This document shows positions 57,641-64,000 of a stretch of DNA of 64,000 nucleotides, in pieces. Origin of the DNA: Acanthornis magna (taxonomy: Eukaryota; Chordata; Aves; Passeriformes; Acanthizidae). Where the stretch lies: NCBI GenBank assembly GCA_036785705.1, contig JAWUZG010000051.1, positions 17,822,501-17,886,500 on the forward strand, given 5' to 3'. Both the position numbers and the translations under genes were made by a program. The stretch's first letter is position 1. Every line of letters begins with the position of its first letter. The notes under the pieces are model-generated. The model was not told the DNA's origin. It was given only the letters and a program-made list of their open reading frames with translations, and did no database searches.

Positions 57641-60590
57641 GTATATGGGACTGAATGCAGGTGCTCACTGGGCTGTAGCATGCTCTAACAAACCCTTTCT
57701 GTAGTGCTTCAGCAGCAAAGACAGAACTCAGGTTCAAAACCAGTCTTGGCCTCTTGGTCTAAGCACAGTGAGACAGGACTGTGGCTGGAAGATGTTTCAT
57801 CCAGGAAGTTCCCCCTACAAGGATCTCCCATTATTCTCAGTAGGGTCACTACCTTCAGAGGGCTGAAGCTCAAGCTTACTCTGAAGTGATGCAAACAATT
57901 TAGATAGATGGAGACTGGGGAAGCACCTGCTGGCTAATGCTGTAAATCCAGCTCTGGAGCTCACACCACTGGGTCAGAAGTACTGGGGTTTTCCTACCTC
58001 AGAGCATCACTAAACTCATTTTTATCAACAGGATTATGTTATAGTGCTAGAGATTGTCTCAAATTTTACGTAGATCATGTAGCTGGCTGTAATGTGGGTC
58101 ACCGGTGTTTTGGTAAACATTTTGAGGTGTCACTGCGTGTCACTGTGTCATTCTGCTCATGTTGGTGGTGCTCAGCAAGGCAGCAGGTTGCTGGCTCAGT
58201 ATTAGTGAGCAGGGAACCATGGCCTGAGCCCTGCTGCCCCTTGGAGGTTTTCCTGGGAACCACTGTCCTCTGACAGGGATGTGTGTGTTTGGGGAAGGCA
58301 ACTAGAAATCCTTGCCTTGTGTTCTGTTGAGCTTGTCTGACCTTTTGTCTAAAGCAGGCACCTTTAATTTTATTGTTTTATTTTTGTTCTAATTGAACAT
58401 TCCCCAAGTTAGGCATACAAAAGCACTCCTGCCCTGCAGCCCTCAGTACCTGCGCAGCCCGTGGCTCTGGACATCCTGTCCCCTATAAGCATGGTCATAT
58501 CCTGCGGTCTGGACCCAAGATGACAGACTGTAGAAGGAAGAGAATTAAGAAAGAAAAACAAAAATTAGGCCCTCATTCATATTAAAATACAGTTTTCCTT
58601 TCTCTTGACTCTTTAGGGGAGCAGGTAGAGAGCTGCATCTCCCTCCCCCTGACAGCCAGTCTCTCAATGCCCTTGAGAATTACTGGGTGGTGTGGCCCTT
58701 CGTTAGCAGTGCAGGGGCAGACTGGCACAGGGCATCCATGGCACAAAGCCCACTGGCTCCCTGAAAAGGCAAGAAAATTGCATATCAAAAAGCAAGTGGG
58801 AGACTTGTGAGATAACACAAATTTATATGGTTTGATGGGTCTGTTCTTTCTTTACCAATCCTTCATCCATGCCTACCATGCATGTGATGCCTGAGTGCTG
58901 TAGCTGTAAGAACTCACCTCAAGAAGCATTCCCTACCAGTGCCCATCGGCTGGAATACAGAGCAGTCTCCCCAGGGGAGGACTTGCAAGCGGCTTGGAGC
59001 CAGGGTTATGAGAAGTCCTGGGGATCATGGAGAGATGGGCTTATTGGGCAAAACCTTCCAAGCATCCTCTCTGCTCAGATCCTCCCCTCCCCCTGCTATC
59101 CCTGGTGTGGTTGTTCCCATAGGCTTAGTTAGGAGTCCTCTTACTAAAAGCAAACAGCACAGACGTAGCTGTGTTCTAATGCTTTCTGGCGTTTCCACCT
59201 TAAGGGGGGAATAACAAATCCTGTGTTTCTCACTTTATCAAGGCCCTATGCACGGCATGAGCCACCTCCCCACTTTCCTCGAAAGGCTGCTCTACATCAA
59301 GCACTTTGTCTTTTGTTCTCCACACACCACTTATGAACTTTGAAATTACACAGAAGCTTTTTTCCCCCCTCTCCTGAGATTTCTTTGTTTGTCTTCCTCA
59401 TTCTCATAGGAATTTAGCTTCCTGCAAAATCTAGTGGTGCCAGTGCCTTCAGTTCAAGTGGGACACTGAAGTGGTAGCTAAATCTCATGCTCTCTCGAGT
59501 TCACTGTGTATTGTGGCACCTGCTACCTTCCACATCTCTCATCTGAGGATGATCCCATGTATGTCCCAGTTGTAAATGAATATCAGAACCGAACTAATGA
59601 GGATTATGTGCAAAGTGGGTGACTGCAATCACACTCGTGGAGGCTGTAAGTGGGTACACAGTCTGGAAGTGCTGCTAACACATCCCACAACCAAATTCTT
59701 CGAAGTTAGCACATACTTTTCAGACAGGTCACTGTGCCAAATCTGTGCTATCTGGGGGTTTGTAAGCCTCAGAAAGTCCCCAAAGGAGCAGGTCACCTCT
59801 GATGAAAGTGTCTTAATTACAGGGAAGGCTAGGATTAGAAAAAATGGTGCTCAGTTTTCAGATCTGTCAGGTGTTGAGACGGATCCCCCCACTGCCTGGC
59901 CCATGCCTCCACCTCTCCTTTTTCCAAGACTGGCTCTTGCACATGCATTCATGAGCGATTAGCAAGTGTTAGAGCCTGAGGCTCCCTGGCTGACACCCGC
60001 TCTACATCTGAATGGTAGAGCCGGGTAAGCCCAGGGCTGTGGAATGGGATCTGCAAGTGGATGTTGTCTGGGCCTGACGGAAGAAAAAGATTTACCTGCT
60101 TTTGTCCGACAATATTTAGATGGCCGACTTGGCTGAGATGGAAAGAGAAAGAGACAAAGAAGAGACCCAACAGTGAGAGGCTGGAGCTTTTTTAACTGGG
60201 TGTCATTTGTCTAGGAATTAAATACAGTGAAGGGTGGAAAGTGGGTAGGAGAACATAGTACTGCCATCAGTTACTGGTGTGAAGGTTAAAATTATCTGTA
60301 CTTCATCTTCTTTAAATTCCATGGAGCTCGAATTAGGTTGTGAAAGCACATCTGGTGGCAGCAACAGAATACCAAAGAGACAGTAGTATGGACTGCATCT
60401 CTCCCCAGGTGCAAGGTCAGAAGCCACAGAATCATACAGTGAAAGGACTCCAGACCCCCAGAGTACTGTGACAAAATAAAAATGCTTTTCCAGCACAGCT
60501 TAGTCATGATGGAGCCATGACTGTCTATGTTGAGAAAAACATTTTGCCAAAAATTCCTTATCTAACCCCAGTTGTCTTTCATGCAAACTC
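57641..60590. other. Intergenic, no gene seen
   Basis: A 128-codon open frame at 59576-59962 has no recognisable domain and is not called. No repeat was identified with confidence. Confidence 0.45.
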
Positions 60591-60928
60591 TGGGGCTAAG
60601 ACAGGCGTGAGAACACCTTCCCTTAACCCCTGATTCGCCCCAAGCAGGCCCAGAGACACTTCAGAGACAAAGAAGTGGGTATTTGCTTTATTCAGTGCGC
60701 CAGGTGTGGGGAATCACTCCTCCAAACACACACACCCCGGCACTTCCAACATACCGTATTATGGGTAACATTCATGAATATTCATCACATTCCCTGGGAT
60801 AGGCGTGGTTATACAAATAATTTCTCGGAAATCATTAATATCATTAGCATGTGTGCCACGCATGCGCTGTGTGTCCTGGTGGTCTTCGGGGGTCTTTTCA
60901 TGATGAAGATCTGGTAGTTTTCATCACA
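60591..60928 (-). mobile_element. Probable solo LTR of an endogenous retrovirus
   Basis: On the - strand it starts TGTGATGAAAACTACC (60928). It carries GAAGACCACC and AATAAA (60692-60687) and continues into a U5-like region ending in CA near 60591. Order and length (about 340 bp) fit an LTR. The flanking five bases do not match, so the low-coordinate end is approximate. Confidence 0.55.
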
Positions 60929-63264
60929 ATGCACTTTTCACTGTTCTCTTTGGAGCACATGCAGTCCTTAGTGGGATGATTCAGGGCTTCTGTGCTGGCC
61001 TCAAACAGATTCTTGTCTCTCTTATCTTGACAAGATTAAGGGAATTCTGTTTTCCTAGGTTTTAGAATTTACATATTCTGTCTCTCAATAGTTAACTTGA
61101 GTTACCTATTGACTACCTGTTTCTCACCCCACTCATGACTATATTGTTTTACAGTAGCTCTAAACAGCCTAATAATAGTGTCAAAGTGCTAGGAGATGTG
61201 AAGTAACCTTGCAGAGTAATTCATGGCTTTGGTGAAGACGTGCAGGTTTGAGTTGTGATCCAGCAGGGCCCTCTGACATGGTAGCACCTCTTCACTCACT
61301 GCACTCATGTCTCTCTTCGCTCACTGCACCCATCAAACTTCACCAGCTCTCCTGCAGAAATGGTCAAGTCAGGCGTAATTCATCTCTCCTCAGCCACTGC
61401 AGTTCACAGACAGCACGTTGATGCAAACCACTGAAGACTGCAGTTTCTGTCAGTATCCACCTGCTCTGTGAATCGATGTGCTGGCACTCTTTTTCTGTGA
61501 TTTGATCCCCACAGAACAGGTGTACGCTGGTTATGGGATTCAACACTTGTTCCCTGCATCCGTGCTTCATGTACTGACCTTGCCGTGGCCTGAGAGAGCT
61601 GCTTTGAGCACCTGAAGCTGTCCTCCAGGCACTGAGTGGTGCAGTTATGGAAGTGCCAAAGGCTGCTGGCAGTCTGCTTAACAATCTGCTATGGCACCAG
61701 GAAAAAGGAGGAAAAGCAAATTCTCAGAATCAGGCTGTTCAGGGTAACATCCTCTTCCTAGCTTTAAAACTTCCCTTATGGTGAAACACATGAACATTTA
61801 GTTTCAGTCTCCTGAAGTCAAGGCCAAAAGAGAGTGAGTTAGTCCAGTGGGCCAGGTGCTGATTTCTGTTCCCTCTGTGTAACCAGGAGCAGCGAGGAAT
61901 CCTTGTCTCGTGACAATCAAAGACACACATCAACTTGGGTAGCACTGAAGTTGGAGATGTCTTCTGTGCTTGTAACAGTGCACCTGTGTGCACACTCTGA
62001 CCCGTTATTTACATGTGGTAATACATGCATTCCAAGACAAAACAATAAAGCTAGACACAGTGAGAAAAAGCAGAGCCACAATAAGTAGAGGGGAGGTAAG
62101 AGAAAAAGAGAACAGAAACCCATTTTATTAGGTCCAGGTTCCTAGATTGCCTTCATCGTTATGGTGTCTGAGCATTTTCCGGTGGAGTGTTCAGTGGCCT
62201 GACTCAGATCTGCCACATGTGGTTCTTTGTCTCTTTCTCATCCTCTCTGCAGGCAGAGAGCTGCACATGCTGTGGAAAATTTAACTTTGGCTTAGCAGGC
62301 TTGGGTTTGGGGCTTGCTCATAACATGTTCACAGCTGTGTATATTTGAGGTGTGTGTTGGAGATGTGCACCTTGAAAGCAAAGCAGTGAAACTGGGGCAT
62401 GCTGACACCTGAGACAACTCTGCTTCCTGCTTAGTCTGGATTTCCACAGGATTAGAGAGCTCCCTGCTATCAGTACAGTGGAACTGCTGAGACCAGTAGC
62501 TGTCAGATGTCAACTTCAGAGCCATAAAGGAACCTGTGCATACCGGCCTGAGGCCACTGGGTACATTAAGATGTTGAGCTGGGCAGTTTGGTAAGTAGGG
62601 GCCAGCTTCAGAAAACACAGCTCAGATACAGGAAAAGGCAAGCCAACAGGGATGGGTGAAACACTCCCCAGTCCTGTCCTTGTGCTGTCTGAGGTCTACT
62701 GACTAAGGAGGTTGCCTGCACTGTTTGCCAACTGATGTTGGGAGAGGAGTTTTGCTTTATATGAGTTGTCAGAAGGATAACTGGCCAGCTGGTCTGACCC
62801 AGTATTTTGGGATGTAGAGAACTTAGAATACAATAAATATCCAAGCTAATTGAAGGATATCCACTGTTCCACTGTGCTGGATCCATCATAAACCCATGTT
62901 CACCAGCAGATAGCTCCAGACAACTTTCCATATCAGAGAAAGACCTTATCGCAGGGACTGCTGTTCTAGTGATGCCTGTATAACTTGGGTCAAAGTTAAA
63001 AGATGCTTATATAGCTCGAGTTTTAAGATAACCTGGGTTATACCTTTCTGTGCAGTGTGAGTAATAGCTAACTTGTTGCTTAGTGTTTGAACAGATAAAA
63101 CTCACCAGGTGGGCATTCTCAGACAAGTATAGCTATATTGGGAAGCAGCAGAATGTCCTAATAAAAAGTTGGCAGATATCATAAAACCAATTAGCCACAA
63201 ATGAGAATTTAGAACAGTTAGAGCCGGAGAGACCAAGGAACACTATTACTACGCATGCTCCAAA
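60929..63264. other. Intergenic, no gene seen
   Basis: A 106-codon open frame on the - strand (61684-61364) and others show no domain or splice context. Nothing else was recognised. Confidence 0.4.
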
Positions 63265-63605
63265 GACAAAGTTGAAAAGTTCAGATGCGAGGAAGACCTT
63301 GAGCCTTCATCAAAGAAGACCCCCATAGTACTGAAGACCACCTAAAATTGAAACAACACAGGCACAGTACAGTAAAACTGTTATAACCATGAAGTAACAT
63401 TATGCAAATCAGTTCCATATACATATATGATAATGCTATAATGATGATGGCAATATTGAGCAATACTTACTGTATAAATAAAACACAGCACTTGACAAGG
63501 GTGGGTGAGTTAGGTAGAAAGATCCCACCCACCTCCAGCACTGTAATAAACAAATACCTGCTCTATAGACACCAGTCTATGGGGTTTTATTTCTTTTGGG
63601 CATCA
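63265..63605 (+). mobile_element. Probable LTR, + strand (limits approximate)
   Basis: It contains GAAGACCACC (63333-63342), a TATA box TATAAATA at 63473-63480 and AATAAA at 63545-63550 followed by CAAATACCTGCTC. The last part is like the AATAAAGCAAATACCCACTTC part of the LTR at 60.6-60.9 kb, so the two appear related and in opposite orientation. No viral genes seen. Confidence 0.45.
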
Positions 63606-64000
63606 CTAGGGTGCATCTCTGAGCCAGCACTTAGCTCTGTGGTTTGGTTATGGATAATGATGGCGTTTGGACAGTTTGTAGCTAAGAAGCTCCAAAACCC
63701 AGCTGAGATGCTGGTTAGACTCTCTGGCAGTGATCTGAAGGAGTGGTGTCCAAACTGCAAGAAAATGCAATGCTGTGACATTGGGTAGTTCTGTGGCAAA
63801 GTGATCTACCCATGGTGTGGTCTGGTGTGAACTAAATTACACAGGTATGGGGGGGAAGGACTGAAAGTAACACATCAATGCTTCAGTATAACTGACAAAA
63901 GAAAAATACAGCCTTAATTAATTACTTCCCAGAAACAGGTCACTGCCTGCCTCCCCACCCTCAGCAGTGCACATAGCAGTGGGTAACTGCAATTACTTTT
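63606..64000. other. Right end of window, no gene seen
   Basis: Nothing recognisable; could be the internal region following the LTR-like block, but no retroviral motif is visible. Confidence 0.35.

Noticed and set aside
57641..64000. Search for AICDA or other known neighbours on the right flank
   Set aside because: No cytidine-deaminase motif or other recognisable exon was seen; the gene, if syntenic, must lie outside the window.

Overview
This is a bird genome window. The evidence is vertebrate split genes with GT-AG introns, a CR1 LINE 3' end (about 7428-7725), a decayed CR1 reverse-transcriptase fragment (about 25.85-26.60 kb), the 3' end of an avian ERVL-type LTR (about 46.93-47.08 kb), and protein sequences that resemble chicken GLUT3 and chicken NANOG. 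I could not assign the species or order.

Layout: 1-7.4 kb holds no gene. SLC2A3 (GLUT3) lies on the + strand with ten coding exons between 8560 and 16854. It has a CpG-island promoter and probably a long AU-rich 3' UTR. From about 19.4 to 39.6 kb I see no gene, only a pair of 1.3-1.6 kb direct repeats (22.7 and 29.0 kb), a CR1 fragment, microsatellites and an AT-rich palindrome. A complete four-exon NANOG-like homeobox gene is on the + strand (39810-45598). A second complete four-exon NANOG gene is on the - strand (54493-51790). The two NANOG genes are tail-to-tail, with about 6.2 kb between their stop codons. From 54.7 to 64 kb there is no recognisable gene, only retroviral LTR pieces.

The main observation is the inverted NANOG pair. 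Both copies splice by hand into uninterrupted reading frames of 308 aa (+) and 314 aa (-). They share the same intron phases (1, 0, 0) and identical lengths for exon 2 (275 bp) and exon 3 (90 bp). They also share a Sox-Oct-like element about 150-170 bp upstream of each ATG. The - copy is closer to chicken NANOG and is convergent with SLC2A3, as in mammals, so I take it as the ancestral gene. The + copy has a changed homeodomain (Q52 to R, F56 to L among others), a shorter C-terminus, a (Gly-Gln)4 repeat and a TATA promoter without the CpG island of its partner.

Fragments of one endogenous-retrovirus family lie at 48.15-48.60 kb (+), 52.9-53.3 kb (-, inside the - NANOG intron 2) and 57.2-57.6 kb (-). 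A different LTR sits in intron 2 of the + NANOG. Coordinates of all splice sites were read by eye; no alignment or database search was run.
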